Shown here in pieces: positions 14,501 through 22,579 of a DNA stretch of 34,553 bases. Both the position numbers and the translations under genes were made by a program. This stretch comes from a virus: the IMG/VR virus record IMGVR_UViG_3300009603_000031, positions 1 through 34,553 of that record. One strand, given 5' to 3'. The notes beneath the pieces were generated by a model. The model ran no database searches. It was not told where the DNA came from and worked only from the letters and a program-made list of their open reading frames with translations. Each line of letters begins with the position of its first letter. Position 1 is the stretch's first letter.

Positions 14501-15224
14501 GACCAATACCCTTGCCTTGTTCATCTGTTTCTAACATTCTTTGATATGCTGCATCTGCAAAAGCACTATGTGCAGCTCCAAATGTACCAAGACCAACACC
14601 ACCAGATAATGCAGAACTAATAAATGTCGATGATGTCTTACCCAAACCTTTAGTTGCATTATATCCTAATGCATTCATACTATATTTTTTTAATAAACTA
14701 GTTGCTCCTATCCCTAATTTGCCTGCCATTACGCCAAGTTTACCACCCGTTGCAATTATAGAAACTTCGACTGGAGATAACATTCCTAATAAAAATGCTC
14801 CAGCTTCTTGAGCTAATGTCTCATGTTTGTATTCAGAAACATCGTATTTTTCTTCACCAGTTATTGCTGTATTTAAATGACCTGCATTGGATTCCATATA
14901 TGATTTTTGGAAAAATTCTGGGGGCAACCCCATAAAACCAGTTTCTGTAAATAGTTCTGCAGCACCACCTAAAGCAATTTTTTCACCAGCATCATATAAT
15001 TGGTCTACAAAACTAGGTGAAGATTTATCTTCTTCTGTAGGTAAAATTTCATTAGTAGGAGTGTAAATAGGCGCAGGTTTATACTCTGGAAGTCTTTGAC
15101 CTCTGTTTTGGGCCATTTTATTAACTTCAGAATATATATCCTCATCTGACATATCACTGTATATACCAGGATATGTAGAACGCATATGACTTATTAATTC
15201 TTCTTGATTATTAAATTGTGGCAT
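8484..15224 (-). CDS. 2246-residue virion-type polyvalent protein with recombinase and metallopeptidase modules
   Basis: The N-terminus has the short motif ISHMRSTYPGIYSDMSDEDI typical of large phage internal proteins. Residues 140-280 are Gly/Ala-rich and hydrophobic. Residues 690-955 form a tyrosine-recombinase-like module, and H1051-E-x-x-H1055 with EEFIADELADW (1090-1100) is a zinc-peptidase motif. The remaining 1100 residues are mostly helical, with a hydrophobic segment near 1930-1955, and have no catalytic motif I recognise. Position at the end of the late operon after other large structural proteins suggests an ejection protein that crosses the envelope with the DNA. The domain mix fits the polyvalent proteins described for phages and conjugative elements. 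Expression as a virion component is inferred. Confidence 0.8.
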   Translation of the reverse strand: MPQFNNQEELISHMRSTYPGIYSDMSDEDIYSEVNKMAQNRGQRLPEYKPAPIYTPTNEILPTEEDKSSPSFVDQLYDAGEKIALGGAAELFTETGFMGLPPEFFQKSYMESNAGHLNTAITGEEKYDVSEYKHETLAQEAGAFLLGMLSPVEVSIIATGGKLGVMAGKLGIGATSLLKKYSMNALGYNATKGLGKTSSTFISSALSGGVGLGTFGAAHSAFADAAYQRMLETDEQGKGIGQVDAKQVVDTGSEGFLNSFVIGAPMGLIGRGFLGNYYAKHKLSEKPLTSLSRIATGAPGQLTSEIAAFSAIPNVYKELGMKAYQDFPDMPQNWLDFNDPWWRNAGFNAAIVTPMFGMNKAFSARNKLKESSKLVDEAMKLESEVAEKQVKANENLKSNLGISVTEDMMRDMSTSVEYFNNVKMERTTFNSNVKKIYEIIDRTNGDLSKATKKETIFLQKEGAETFLDLEGGLIALKNDANLLRSALDAVAKKKGKTLKESDYLLAETTNNSNIDLLQGFFKEVNKNLTNINRDVPTPVEEPAPTIVTPEVTVDRIKDLRNQLLVAPIGSKRRESWLKDIEEQYVRNEKGDISIEKTVANMENLLQATKKGPSGIPQTTELENAINVMKGVKEQDFNVKSPVTGNDVYKPSQERRFLDKNKNLSEQTQATIVDHIRQTGKTASDGIVGLLENANKRELADINISDIQKYSNKLVNELATASTYQSRMLNISDITKHASDRGLLSKVPFTRAQFKKIWNNANEQIKARGTDISEYVANIAEKSGGAKKVLDNLDTRTTSNKGANLVARLHGLEGFGMRTGEINKLHPENFKIKKYGDTEVYEIVLDTRVAKSYARPIPISKKLYNDIQSYITSKNIKPETNIFDKKLAQEALKLTGLDKELKAVGVKPQLELITRKLVESEILSQRGFSSTGVNTIKSVMGHQKWSDKIYGIAPSTTQKIRLSKNVRDLIENKIDVPTFEANLESIMKGKFELKSEEIPSSVRELDNFIRQEIKNNPGVEARIIKDVDYAGRFYKGVIDVVEGKANMRTWYHENAHRLKNMIDATNNKELKALWKQAEKLFKKESKGRDIEEFIADELADWAIGRRQATTVPAKMKSWAGRLWTKIKQVFFGKSNLNKNDVRRILGEKIYKGFSTSKAPSGQSIQMYQFATNVERAKHVKDNFTFAVKEAGQTLSASDKKILINYMAEKANISDPAKFKLGDGKMNEADIVAFNNVLEIIPFKKLVKLADIGRRIEGIQAAENIEKGAVNINDRALILKAMGVKDGNLYSATFKQLGMYQSYLMKIKFPGQPDNMAYLNEMKIQTLDKIPKDFKDATGLKRKAMLLFMPTHEVVGALGLKDLQSKLLQHAAIETRLQGEFTEGFEAVAQKIIGGKWEGILGKGMRDNLFLADNQRYIERLNTNDLSASNKSFAKKAFVSDFAVLKDGKYILNKKYKTNPKEGFNLDTKEGKVAKEWAEFTERIEAEIKESSGKNFETEAEYKEYLDNGEIGWIRGNIYVPRMPTKEFLREFPQHGGKYHQDLLQKTANKIAKEMALEEHGPGVTTEQIMEKMPNAMKVAESAVQDIYTFSEKKSSTRFVKARGEKLPEYININGKRIKVYETSYESTIKAYGLGMAKFIANLEIFPEMTKLKHLNTAGNKASGNVESLLGAMNGNREWGGWLREQVEHQLGMVETSKGIGNDIGRGMDYGATVFAKTALGFPTSGGKNFILGQSMNMQSYYLRDYIRGIVKATGSDFKKFVRMSGATELGLRDIKTVKTQKIWDGIFKLGLMKPTENANRYIAIATSKYEQARLIRTISNPSSSPRKVKKALNRLKDFYFLNDTQIKTLQKYGEHGVTGHDFVNSFEKGKVVRELKNIEQQLNTYAHINTQGAAMHLFQPSWASGRIAKPLLLFKRMAYAASDNQIRNVKLAVKNGDYMKLGMMTLAPVASGTAIVSMYNAMLGTPMPAENSNWFEWVKQIIMRGEVFGLGTDILRLLEGESAEYTIYPSLVNWGFAWIDLLKAPMAGRKNWEQSGKDFLKKTSSGYRAYININKRKGEKNKMYQVKLKGSTLFREFKKESLPELTSPSINYEQQSPHYRDFRDVFYGGTPEETAKQYIVSLFALATDIFRQKRFEDGKTMYSIEEALEDAVSRFEREITKLNPNPISFVDDLSKEKEKMSGQWFAWLNKDKERGKAYMSELAIGESMYKSKLMAIRKLIDNPKYIIDKEIAKSIKKSLRRAGFTVK
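11940..12074 (-). other. Zinc metallopeptidase motif in the giant protein (residues 1051-1095)
   Basis: TWYHENAHRL carries HEXXH (H1051, E1052, H1055) and is followed 36 residues later by EEFIADELADW, in which E1091 can be the third zinc ligand. This is the gluzincin layout seen in zincin-like domains of phage MuF-type and polyvalent proteins. It may cut the giant protein itself, other virion proteins during maturation, or a host target after injection. Confidence 0.65.
12360..13157 (-). other. Embedded tyrosine-recombinase module (residues about 690-955)
   Basis: A core-binding-like segment (LADINISDIQKYSNKL, then STYQSRMLNISDITKHA) precedes a catalytic-like domain. The conserved residues appear in order: GMRTGEI with R817, K850 in a predicted hairpin, LITRKL with R914, VMGHQKW with H941 and IYGI with Y949, 8 residues after the histidine. 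The first histidine of the HxxR motif is replaced by leucine (L911). Four to five of the six usual catalytic positions are thus present, so activity is possible but not certain. Confidence 0.7.
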
Positions 15225-15232
15225 TAATTATT

Positions 15233-17746
15233 TTAATTTCTTATTCCTTGGAGATGTTGATTTCTTAATTCCTGTGCAGGGTGACGGCCTTCTGGTGTTT
15301 TCTTTAAAGCCGGTGTTATTGGCTCATAATAAGCGTCATCTAGTAATAATTCATCAATAAAATTCCATGCTTCATATCCTGTATATCCAAGAGATGCGAT
15401 AGTCATTAATATACTTAATGTAGCGGAACCTATTGGGCCTCCCCATATTCCTGCTGCTGTGCCAGTAGCTGCATATTTTGCCGCATTTTTTGCTCCTATA
15501 TTACCTAAAAAAGAAACTAATTTTTTCTTTGCAGCTGGACTGTCCATAACTGTTTTAAGTTTACTATACATAGATTGACCAAGTCTATATGTAGCTGCAG
15601 TTGTCACTATTTGTTTCGGAACAGTATCAGTAAATGTTTCAGGTAGGAATGATGCAGCATTCATAGCTATACCATACCCAGCGAATTTATTTATAAACCT
15701 TCCTGATTTATCCATAACATTTTTAATACCATTAGGAAACTTAACTAACATATTTTGTTTCCATTTAAAATAATTCCATTTCCCTCTTTCCTTAAACAAT
15801 TTTGACCATTGGTCATCAGACATATTTCGCATTGAGCCAGACTTAGCACTGTTTTTAACAATATTTTTTATTTTATTCCAACGCTTATTTTTTCTTTTTT
15901 CCAACTCCATATAGTCAAGCGTAGCTTTACGTGGCTGAACTACTTGGCCCTTAATCGTCTGTTTGCCTGCTTTAATCTTCTTGCTAGCTTCCCTGATTTC
16001 ATCATCAATATCATTAATCTCATTCATCAGAGTTTGTATTGGTTTATTTTCATAAAACCATGTTATATCTTTTGCACCTATTCCAAAAGTTGCATGCATA
16101 TATTTAACACCCGTCTGAACATTTTTAATCTGTCGTCCTAAAAAATCCCTAACAGGTTTTTTTGTTAAGGCAAATCCAGTACCTATCGCTGCTTCATCCC
16201 ATAGACCCCATTCCCAATCTTCTTCTTTACCTCTATCCGCATCAACATTATTATATTGCTTTTGTGATACAGCTAAGTCATTAAGAATATTTATACTATC
16301 TGGATTGGCTGTAGAAGAATCAGCTATAACCTCTTCCCAATCACCAGAATTAATCATTGGATTTTCAGTTAAAGATTCATCGGTTGTCGAAGTTTGTAAT
16401 GAGTCTATATCAGAATTATAAGTTAATACCTCTCTTTCTGCAGTCTCTCCAATAGAGATTCCAGTTGTATATCCAAATTTATCAGTTTGACCTGGAATTA
16501 AAACACTTTCATCATCAAACAAACTTTTTTCAACATCTCTTGGGTCAGGTTTATATTCAACTTTACTACTTCCACCCCAAGCTTTTAATCCAGCTATACC
16601 CATAGTTCTATCATCAGCATTTTCTCTAGCTACATCTGCTAATAAAAACTGTAATTTATCTTTAGTTAAGCCATCGTCAGTTGCCATATCTTCTAATATT
16701 TTTGTAAACCTTTCTTCTGCACTTTTCCCTTCTAAAGACCCTAATTCTGCTGGGTAATTTTTTTCTACAATAGGCGATTGTGCCATTGCCATAACACCAT
16801 CTTTTAACCCTGCTCCACCATCATCACCAGTAGCAATAAAAGCATTTAAAATTCCTTGATAATTTGAAGTTTTATCTTTTTTACCTATTAAACTATTTAA
16901 TTTGTTAATAATATTATTTTGAGTTTTCCCAGAATTAGTAACCATTGCCTGATAATCAGCAATTTTTTTATCTCTTATTTTAAAAAATGACTGAACACCA
17001 CGACCGTCTTCACCAGTAATAGCTGCAATTGTCATAGCTTCTTCTCTAGAAAAAATATCATCTTCTAATGCGCCAAATATTATTGCTTCTTGTTGGTCAT
17101 TATATTTTTTAGCTAATCGTTTTACATCTCCCAATCGAAAAGACCTCTCCTCCCCACTATCATCTATATATTTTATTTTATAATTTGGATTTTTATTGCC
17201 AAAAGTAGAATTAAGTAAATTATTGAAAGTTGATAATTCAAAACGCTCTTTAGCTAATTGTGTTGCCCAACCTTCTTTATTGTTTAATCCGTCATAATAA
17301 TCATATAATTCAACTCCACCCATATCTAAAATAGGCATCCCAAATTCATTGTCTGATGATGTTAATTTTTGATAAAAATAAGAAGCTAATACATTCACAT
17401 CTTTAATGTTTGTAGATACAGTACTTATTGCTGAATTTGGATTTGTTTCATTAAACTGTTCTTTTAAAACATTATAATAGGAATTGTTTGACACATAATT
17501 ATCATCTATGATAGTATCATACATTGACTTTAATTGATTAATTCTAGCTAAAGAATCAGCCTCTCCAACTTGCTCTAAAAGAAATTCCATCGCTTCAGCA
17601 CCAGACGTATCCTTTCTTGCACGAATATTACCAATCCCTTGCATAATACCACCACCTACCTGCATTAACTTTAATAATTTATCATATGGAGACTCATCTG
17701 GTAATCCTAAATCAACCAATGCTCCTGAAGGGACTATTTTTGCCAT
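15233..17746 (-). CDS. Large internal virion-type protein, 837 aa
   Basis: The N-terminal 40 residues are small and glycine-rich (LMQVGGGIMQGIGNIRARK). The centre (100-400) is helical and charged, and the last 150 residues include hydrophobic segments (AATGTAAGIWGGPIGSATLS, then ILMTIASLGYTGYEAW) that could cross a membrane. No enzyme motif is visible. It lies between two other structural genes and just upstream of the giant protein, matching the set of internal/ejection proteins of short-tailed phages. AGAAAGGAAATT is a good ribosome site. The assignment rests mainly on context. Confidence 0.55.
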   Translation of the reverse strand: MAKIVPSGALVDLGLPDESPYDKLLKLMQVGGGIMQGIGNIRARKDTSGAEAMEFLLEQVGEADSLARINQLKSMYDTIIDDNYVSNNSYYNVLKEQFNETNPNSAISTVSTNIKDVNVLASYFYQKLTSSDNEFGMPILDMGGVELYDYYDGLNNKEGWATQLAKERFELSTFNNLLNSTFGNKNPNYKIKYIDDSGEERSFRLGDVKRLAKKYNDQQEAIIFGALEDDIFSREEAMTIAAITGEDGRGVQSFFKIRDKKIADYQAMVTNSGKTQNNIINKLNSLIGKKDKTSNYQGILNAFIATGDDGGAGLKDGVMAMAQSPIVEKNYPAELGSLEGKSAEERFTKILEDMATDDGLTKDKLQFLLADVARENADDRTMGIAGLKAWGGSSKVEYKPDPRDVEKSLFDDESVLIPGQTDKFGYTTGISIGETAEREVLTYNSDIDSLQTSTTDESLTENPMINSGDWEEVIADSSTANPDSINILNDLAVSQKQYNNVDADRGKEEDWEWGLWDEAAIGTGFALTKKPVRDFLGRQIKNVQTGVKYMHATFGIGAKDITWFYENKPIQTLMNEINDIDDEIREASKKIKAGKQTIKGQVVQPRKATLDYMELEKRKNKRWNKIKNIVKNSAKSGSMRNMSDDQWSKLFKERGKWNYFKWKQNMLVKFPNGIKNVMDKSGRFINKFAGYGIAMNAASFLPETFTDTVPKQIVTTAATYRLGQSMYSKLKTVMDSPAAKKKLVSFLGNIGAKNAAKYAATGTAAGIWGGPIGSATLSILMTIASLGYTGYEAWNFIDELLLDDAYYEPITPALKKTPEGRHPAQELRNQHLQGIRN

Positions 17747-17768
17747 AATTTCCTTTCTAAAATATTAA

Positions 17769-18620
17769 TTACCCTTTATATGTCGTACTTAAATCTTCCC
17801 AACTAGTCAAAATATCCATAACATCCTGTGTTGCCCCAGCTCTCAATTCGTCAACACCTGAATAAATATCTTCTACTTTAGATAAAAAAGAACCTGTAGC
17901 AACATCCTCTAATTGTCCTCTTCTACCATAACCAGAAAAATCTCCTCCTGCGCCTCTAGCTGTTGCTCTTTTACCAGCTAATTGTGCCGTAAGAGGTTTT
18001 CTTTCTTGCGCAATATATGGAGAATAATATCCGGTATGTAATTTCCTCAATCCTGGTAAAGATAAAGGCTGTACTGCCATCTTCATTTGTTCAAGAGCTG
18101 AACGACTACCAGTTTCTCCAGTATAATCAGGGTCCCCAGCTCCAATAACTCCAGTTGCATAATGAGGACCTACACCAGATAAACTTGAAAATACTTCGTC
18201 TCCTGAAAGAGGATTAAAACCTTCCATTTGTGTTTCCTGACGAGAAATTCCTGCTTGATTAATAGACGATATTTGTGTATCTGTTAAATCCTCAGGGTCT
18301 CTAAGACCTCTTCCACCTGCTATCCCCATCTCCCATGGTGATACATCTGCATCCTCTGGAGCTTCGATTATAACATTACCCAGCATATCGCCAAATCCAG
18401 CAGCTCTAACTCTTCTTTCCCAATCATCTCTATCCCAATTACCTTCACCCTTAGCTTCTTTCCAAGAATTTTCTTCAAATTCAGCGTATAATTTTTCATA
18501 CATATCCATCCCATATTCTCCCGTAGGAGCCATTTGCGACTGTATATCTCTTCGTAATTGTTGCGGAATAAGCCAATCTAACATATTTCCATATTCAGCT
18601 GTTCCAGGGTCGTAAGCCAT
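17769..18620 (-). CDS. Structural/internal protein, 283 aa
   Basis: The 283-residue product is rich in G, D and E in the middle and has a basic Gly-Arg segment (LAGKRATARGAGGDFSGYGR, residues 216-235) followed by a helical end (FLSKVEDIYSGVDELRAGA). No known domain is recognised. AAAGAAAGGATATT lies upstream of the ATG. It sits between two proteins with membrane-like segments, so it is probably part of the same internal-virion complex. Confidence 0.5.
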   Translation of the reverse strand: MAYDPGTAEYGNMLDWLIPQQLRRDIQSQMAPTGEYGMDMYEKLYAEFEENSWKEAKGEGNWDRDDWERRVRAAGFGDMLGNVIIEAPEDADVSPWEMGIAGGRGLRDPEDLTDTQISSINQAGISRQETQMEGFNPLSGDEVFSSLSGVGPHYATGVIGAGDPDYTGETGSRSALEQMKMAVQPLSLPGLRKLHTGYYSPYIAQERKPLTAQLAGKRATARGAGGDFSGYGRRGQLEDVATGSFLSKVEDIYSGVDELRAGATQDVMDILTSWEDLSTTYKG

Positions 18621-18635
18621 AATAATATCCTTTCT

Positions 18636-19499
18636 TTATCCTCTGTATAAATTTCTTTGTCTAATTGGTAATTTAGGGGCTTTCCCAGAAGCAGCAAACT
18701 GAGGTTCTTCTAATTCACCAAGCAACATGTCTGTTAATTTTGGTAATACTGTTGGGGCTAATAATTGATAAGGACTAGGAGTAGATATAGACTTTATAAA
18801 CGGATTAATATATTTAGAATACGCTGGAAATCTTGGGTCTAAATTCATTGCACCGAGACCTTTTGGAAATAATTTCCCCTTGCCTAATGGGTTAGTTAAA
18901 GCATCAATTAAACCTGTACCTGATTTAGTAATTGCTGAAGCTACAGGAATAGGAGTTGCTCCCGCTGCTGCTGTTAAACCTTCTTTTAAACCTTGTAAAA
19001 GATTAGGGGCAACACTTGCCACTGCAGGGACAGCACTTAGTCCAATATCAATCATACTCGCTGTTTTTTGCGCTTTTAATACATCTTTTAAGTAACCTTT
19101 ATATCCAGATTTTGCCTGACTGCCAACAGATTGTGCATAATCCTCCATAAAAGTTCCCATAGATGATGATACTTTTTCTGGAGCCTTTTCAACCTTTGCT
19201 ATCTGTCCTTCTCTAAACCTTTTAGCTTTTTCGGCTTCAACTACAGCCATCGCAAGAGCTGCTATAGGACCTACTCCTGGAATCATACTTACTAACGTAC
19301 GGAATAATCCAGAACCCTTTTTTTTCTCATATTTCTTCTCAGCTATTTCTTTTAATGCATCTAACTTTCGACTTAAATCTCGCTGAGTAATATCTTGAAT
19401 CCCTTTTAATCCAATATTAGCTTCACGTCTTCCAGCCATACCTATATTTTTCAAAAAATCATTTATATTGAATTGACTTAATTCTCTACGAGTTGCCAT
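18636..19499 (-). CDS. Structural/internal protein with hydrophobic segments, 287 aa
   Basis: Residues 35-60 are lysine-rich, followed by a hydrophobic stretch (GLFRTLVSMIPGVGPIAALA, 63-82). A second one is at 147-165 (DIGLSAVPAVASVAPNLL) and a third at 174-190. The alternation of basic helices and Gly/Ala-rich hydrophobic parts is typical of phage proteins that insert in the cell envelope during ejection. AGAGGAG lies upstream. The gene is the first of the internal-protein block, after an 82-bp gap. Confidence 0.5.
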   Translation of the reverse strand: MATRRELSQFNINDFLKNIGMAGRREANIGLKGIQDITQRDLSRKLDALKEIAEKKYEKKKGSGLFRTLVSMIPGVGPIAALAMAVVEAEKAKRFREGQIAKVEKAPEKVSSSMGTFMEDYAQSVGSQAKSGYKGYLKDVLKAQKTASMIDIGLSAVPAVASVAPNLLQGLKEGLTAAAGATPIPVASAITKSGTGLIDALTNPLGKGKLFPKGLGAMNLDPRFPAYSKYINPFIKSISTPSPYQLLAPTVLPKLTDMLLGELEEPQFAASGKAPKLPIRQRNLYRG

Positions 19500-19581
19500 A
19501 ATATTTCTCCTCTAGTCTAACTTATAATTTATAAAATTTTTTTGTATATTCATAGCCTAAATTTACTGACCATTAAACCAA

Positions 19582-20241
19582 TTAAAAATTTGCTCCAAAA
19601 AATACTGCATCATCTTGTGTTGTTAATTTTATATTAGGTCTCAATGAAAGAGGAGACTCAACAAACCTTACTCCTGAATAAGCAGTTGAATGACTAAGAG
19701 GGAAATTACCTCCTGTATTTAATATATCCCTTGACGATAATAAACATATATTTAATCTATCCTGCCCTGCTATATCATTTAAAGCTACTTCTTTTAATGG
19801 AAAATTATTAGAACCTGTAACCCACGATGATGTTGCAGGTGCATAAATAGTTCCAGTACTAGAATTATCAGCATCATGGTCCCAACCTTCTATTGCATCA
19901 AACTCAGAAGTGCTTAGACCTGATTCAATATCAGAAGTAGCTTTTACACAATATACTACAGGGATAGCAGTCGTACTAAACCCATTTATACTAAGTTGCC
20001 CTTTACTAGGTTTGTTAAAAATTCTACTAGTATTAAATGATAAAAAAACACGAGATATATAATGACCACCTCCTCTCCCTGGGGTTGTAAATGAAGTTCT
20101 TATAGAATAAGCACTTTGTGCATAACTAGTATTAACTCCCTCTCCAGTTACTGCATCATGAGCATCTGCCCAAGAACTCTGAGCATCTCTGCGGACATAT
20201 CCATCTACACCAGGATAAAGTGTTACAAGACCTGTAGGCAT
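19582..20241 (-). CDS. Beta-rich fibre or appendage protein, 219 aa
   Basis: The product starts MPTGLVTLYPGVDGYVRRD and has RVFLSFNTSRIF in the middle, a strand pattern like DNRLRE-type beta-sandwich domains of surface proteins, with many S, T, N and G. Its start overlaps the methyltransferase stop as TAATG. With the fibre genes next to it, it is probably a tail appendage or cell-binding subunit, possibly a substrate of the neighbouring methyltransferase. An 82-bp A+T-rich gap without a gene follows it. Confidence 0.45.
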   Translation of the reverse strand: MPTGLVTLYPGVDGYVRRDAQSSWADAHDAVTGEGVNTSYAQSAYSIRTSFTTPGRGGGHYISRVFLSFNTSRIFNKPSKGQLSINGFSTTAIPVVYCVKATSDIESGLSTSEFDAIEGWDHDADNSSTGTIYAPATSSWVTGSNNFPLKEVALNDIAGQDRLNICLLSSRDILNTGGNFPLSHSTAYSGVRFVESPLSLRPNIKLTTQDDAVFFGANF

Positions 20242-20795
20242 TATATCTCTACTTTTGGCATATAATAATTACTTTGTATCTTTGTATAATAATTATCTTC
20301 TGGAGTAACAGATATCTGCTGATAACTTACTGAATCAAATTCATAAGGATTATCTTCAACCTCCTTATTATTCCAATATGTTATCTTTCCACCTGATTTA
20401 ATTCTAGCAAGTGCAAACTCTTTAAAACTATTATAATTCTCTTCTCCATATGTATCAAAAAATATACCATCATATGTATCTGTAAGGCTTAAATCAGCCC
20501 AATCTCCCTCAATTATTGTTACATTGGACTTACCACTAGCCCAAGTATTTAATCTCTCTATTATCTGTGGATGTATCTCTATAATCGTATGTGAGTTAAC
20601 TCCCTGTGCTTGTATGTAATCTGCACATATACCCATACCAAATCCTATTTCAAGTACATCTCCTTTATTATGACAGATAAATTCAGCAGATTTCTCCATT
20701 ATAGGAGCTTCCCAATCCATCATAACTTCCATAGCAAATTCAGTATCCCATATCTGATTATCTGAAAACTCTAATGTATTATCTTTAAATGCCAT
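20241..20795 (-). CDS. Class I SAM methyltransferase (GAMT/RMT2-like)
   Basis: The start at 20795 is chosen because it forms a TAATG junction with the upstream stop; a longer form from 20825 is less likely. The 184-residue product has VLEIGFGMGICADYIQ (47-62, SAM-binding glycine loop), HTIIEIHPQI (69-78, acidic E73), EGDW (96-99) and GIFFDTYGEEN (110-120), then GGKITYWNN. The GFGMG and IIEIHP motifs are like guanidinoacetate N-methyltransferase and RMT2 protein-arginine methyltransferases. The likely target is a side chain or small amine. Its location inside the fibre block suggests modification of a virion protein. Confidence 0.75.
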   Translation of the reverse strand: MAFKDNTLEFSDNQIWDTEFAMEVMMDWEAPIMEKSAEFICHNKGDVLEIGFGMGICADYIQAQGVNSHTIIEIHPQIIERLNTWASGKSNVTIIEGDWADLSLTDTYDGIFFDTYGEENYNSFKEFALARIKSGGKITYWNNKEVEDNPYEFDSVSYQQISVTPEDNYYTKIQSNYYMPKVEI

Positions 20796-22579
20796 TAAAA
20801 ATTCTGTGTTATAGTTGCATAACATACTTCTTCATCAGCATCCCAATAAAAAGACATTATATCTCTTTTACTACCTCCTGCAGTCAAAGTAGGGTTACTA
20901 CCTCCTGCCCATCTTACTGCACCAGCTGTACCCCCATCATTATTACCAGCATTACCTGCAGCATCTTTAGTTGCATAAGCTGCTATAGTACGAGTAGAAC
21001 CATCCTGTTCTACAACTAAAAGAAAATTACCTGAAGTTGCAGGAAATCTTAGTGTTAATGTACCAGATATACTCCCACCTGTCATATCTAAATGAGCTTT
21101 ATTTCCTGTTCTAAAATCAACAGTTACATTAGTAGCATCTGCATACAAAGTTCTATCAAATCCTACTGCACATCCATCAAATTCAACATGACCATCAGGC
21201 TCAATATTTAAATGAGCATTAGCAGCAGCACTATCTATTGTCGATATAGATGTTTCTCCATGCTCTTCAACTATAATATTAAAATAATCATTTGTGCTAC
21301 TTCCACCCATTTCATGCATTCTTAAATTAGTATAACTATCCTCTTCTGAACCAAATATCATGTAAGGATTATCTGCTCCAACACCTTTAAAGGTAACATT
21401 ATCTTGACTCCCGTCTTGAACTTCAATCGTCAAATTAAGTGCAGCTTCAAGTATAATACGTCCATCTGCATCTAAAGTAATATCAGAATCGGTTGTTCCA
21501 TCTCCTACTGTTTTAATCGTCATATCGCCAGTATCGGCTACACTTATATCACCATATTCTGATACATTATCGGCTGGAATTAATCTTATATGATAATCAT
21601 TAGCTCCATCTGGAACAGTTATATCTAAACCATGATTCTTATCTGCACTCGCTACATTAATATCAATTCCTGTTGCAGTATGAGTTCCATCAGTATGACC
21701 ATCTACATCACACACTATACCTTTTACAGTAGAAGTTCCTAAACTACGAGAATCAATATCTAAATTAAGACCAATATCATTATGAGCTGCAGTACCTGAA
21801 GTTGCTACTGTCCTAATCCAACCTATATCCATTGCTGTACTATCTTCTGCATCATTTCCAGAAGAACTGAGAGAAATTTCCCAATTACCTGTATCTCCAT
21901 TTATTCTTCCTGCAGCGGTGAACCCGTTTTTAACATTATCACTAATTCCATCCGCTCCAGGTTTTGATACATTAAATATTATATCTCCTCCACAATTTAC
22001 ACCAGTACCTTGTCCCCCTTGTAAATATAAATGTCCACCTTCTTTATTAACGGGCGCTCCAGAGTCAACTACATAGTTAAATGCACCGCCTGCTCTAATA
22101 TATAAATCATTCCCATCATTGGTAAGAACTCCATCAGTATCCTCCATCATAACATAACTATGATTAATTCCACTTAAACCAATCACATTAGTACCTGAAG
22201 GGCCTCCTTGTATTGCTAATTCCTTGGCGATAACTTTTGCATCACCTGTATCAGCAGCATTTCTAACTTTTAAAACAGCTCCTACATTCTTTAATTGTAC
22301 ATTAGCACTTCCAGGTACTCTAAAAAATGCTGCATCTAAGATAGGTTTATTTCGAATCTTATTTTTTAAACGTCTAACTTCATTAATAAGAGCCCCTACA
22401 TCAAATTCTAATCTTCGTGTATCAATATTAAGATTAATTGAATGCCAATTATTAGTATCTTTAACATATAATTTTCTTCCTAAAGCAGAAGACCTTATAG
22501 TAATATCGCCATTATATCCTTCTCTATTTTGTGGAATTCCTTTTCCAGATGTTATACCTCTTGAACTTTTAATAGCCAT
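20795..22579 (-). CDS. Tail fibre/spike protein, 594 aa
   Basis: The N-terminus (KLYVKDTNNWHSINLN, residues 36-51) precedes a short coiled-coil helix (DVGALINEVRRLKNKIRNKP) as in trimeric fibre stalks. The remainder is strand-rich with G, D, S, N and T and repeated D-x-G-x-like turns (HTDGTHTATGIDINVASAD). The C-terminal part (YADATNVTVDFRTGNKAHLD, then TLRFPATSGNFLLVVEQDG) resembles the C-terminal beta domains of phage fibres. It probably forms a trimer that binds the host surface. Coupled by TAATG to both neighbours. Confidence 0.65.
   Translation of the reverse strand: MAIKSSRGITSGKGIPQNREGYNGDITIRSSALGRKLYVKDTNNWHSINLNIDTRRLEFDVGALINEVRRLKNKIRNKPILDAAFFRVPGSANVQLKNVGAVLKVRNAADTGDAKVIAKELAIQGGPSGTNVIGLSGINHSYVMMEDTDGVLTNDGNDLYIRAGGAFNYVVDSGAPVNKEGGHLYLQGGQGTGVNCGGDIIFNVSKPGADGISDNVKNGFTAAGRINGDTGNWEISLSSSGNDAEDSTAMDIGWIRTVATSGTAAHNDIGLNLDIDSRSLGTSTVKGIVCDVDGHTDGTHTATGIDINVASADKNHGLDITVPDGANDYHIRLIPADNVSEYGDISVADTGDMTIKTVGDGTTDSDITLDADGRIILEAALNLTIEVQDGSQDNVTFKGVGADNPYMIFGSEEDSYTNLRMHEMGGSSTNDYFNIIVEEHGETSISTIDSAAANAHLNIEPDGHVEFDGCAVGFDRTLYADATNVTVDFRTGNKAHLDMTGGSISGTLTLRFPATSGNFLLVVEQDGSTRTIAAYATKDAAGNAGNNDGGTAGAVRWAGGSNPTLTAGGSKRDIMSFYWDADEEVCYATITQNF

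Noticed and set aside
20789-21019. Plus-strand frame rich in S, T, C and I over the fibre gene
   Set aside because: Antisense to a fibre gene; the composition is an artefact of reverse reading and there is no ribosome site.
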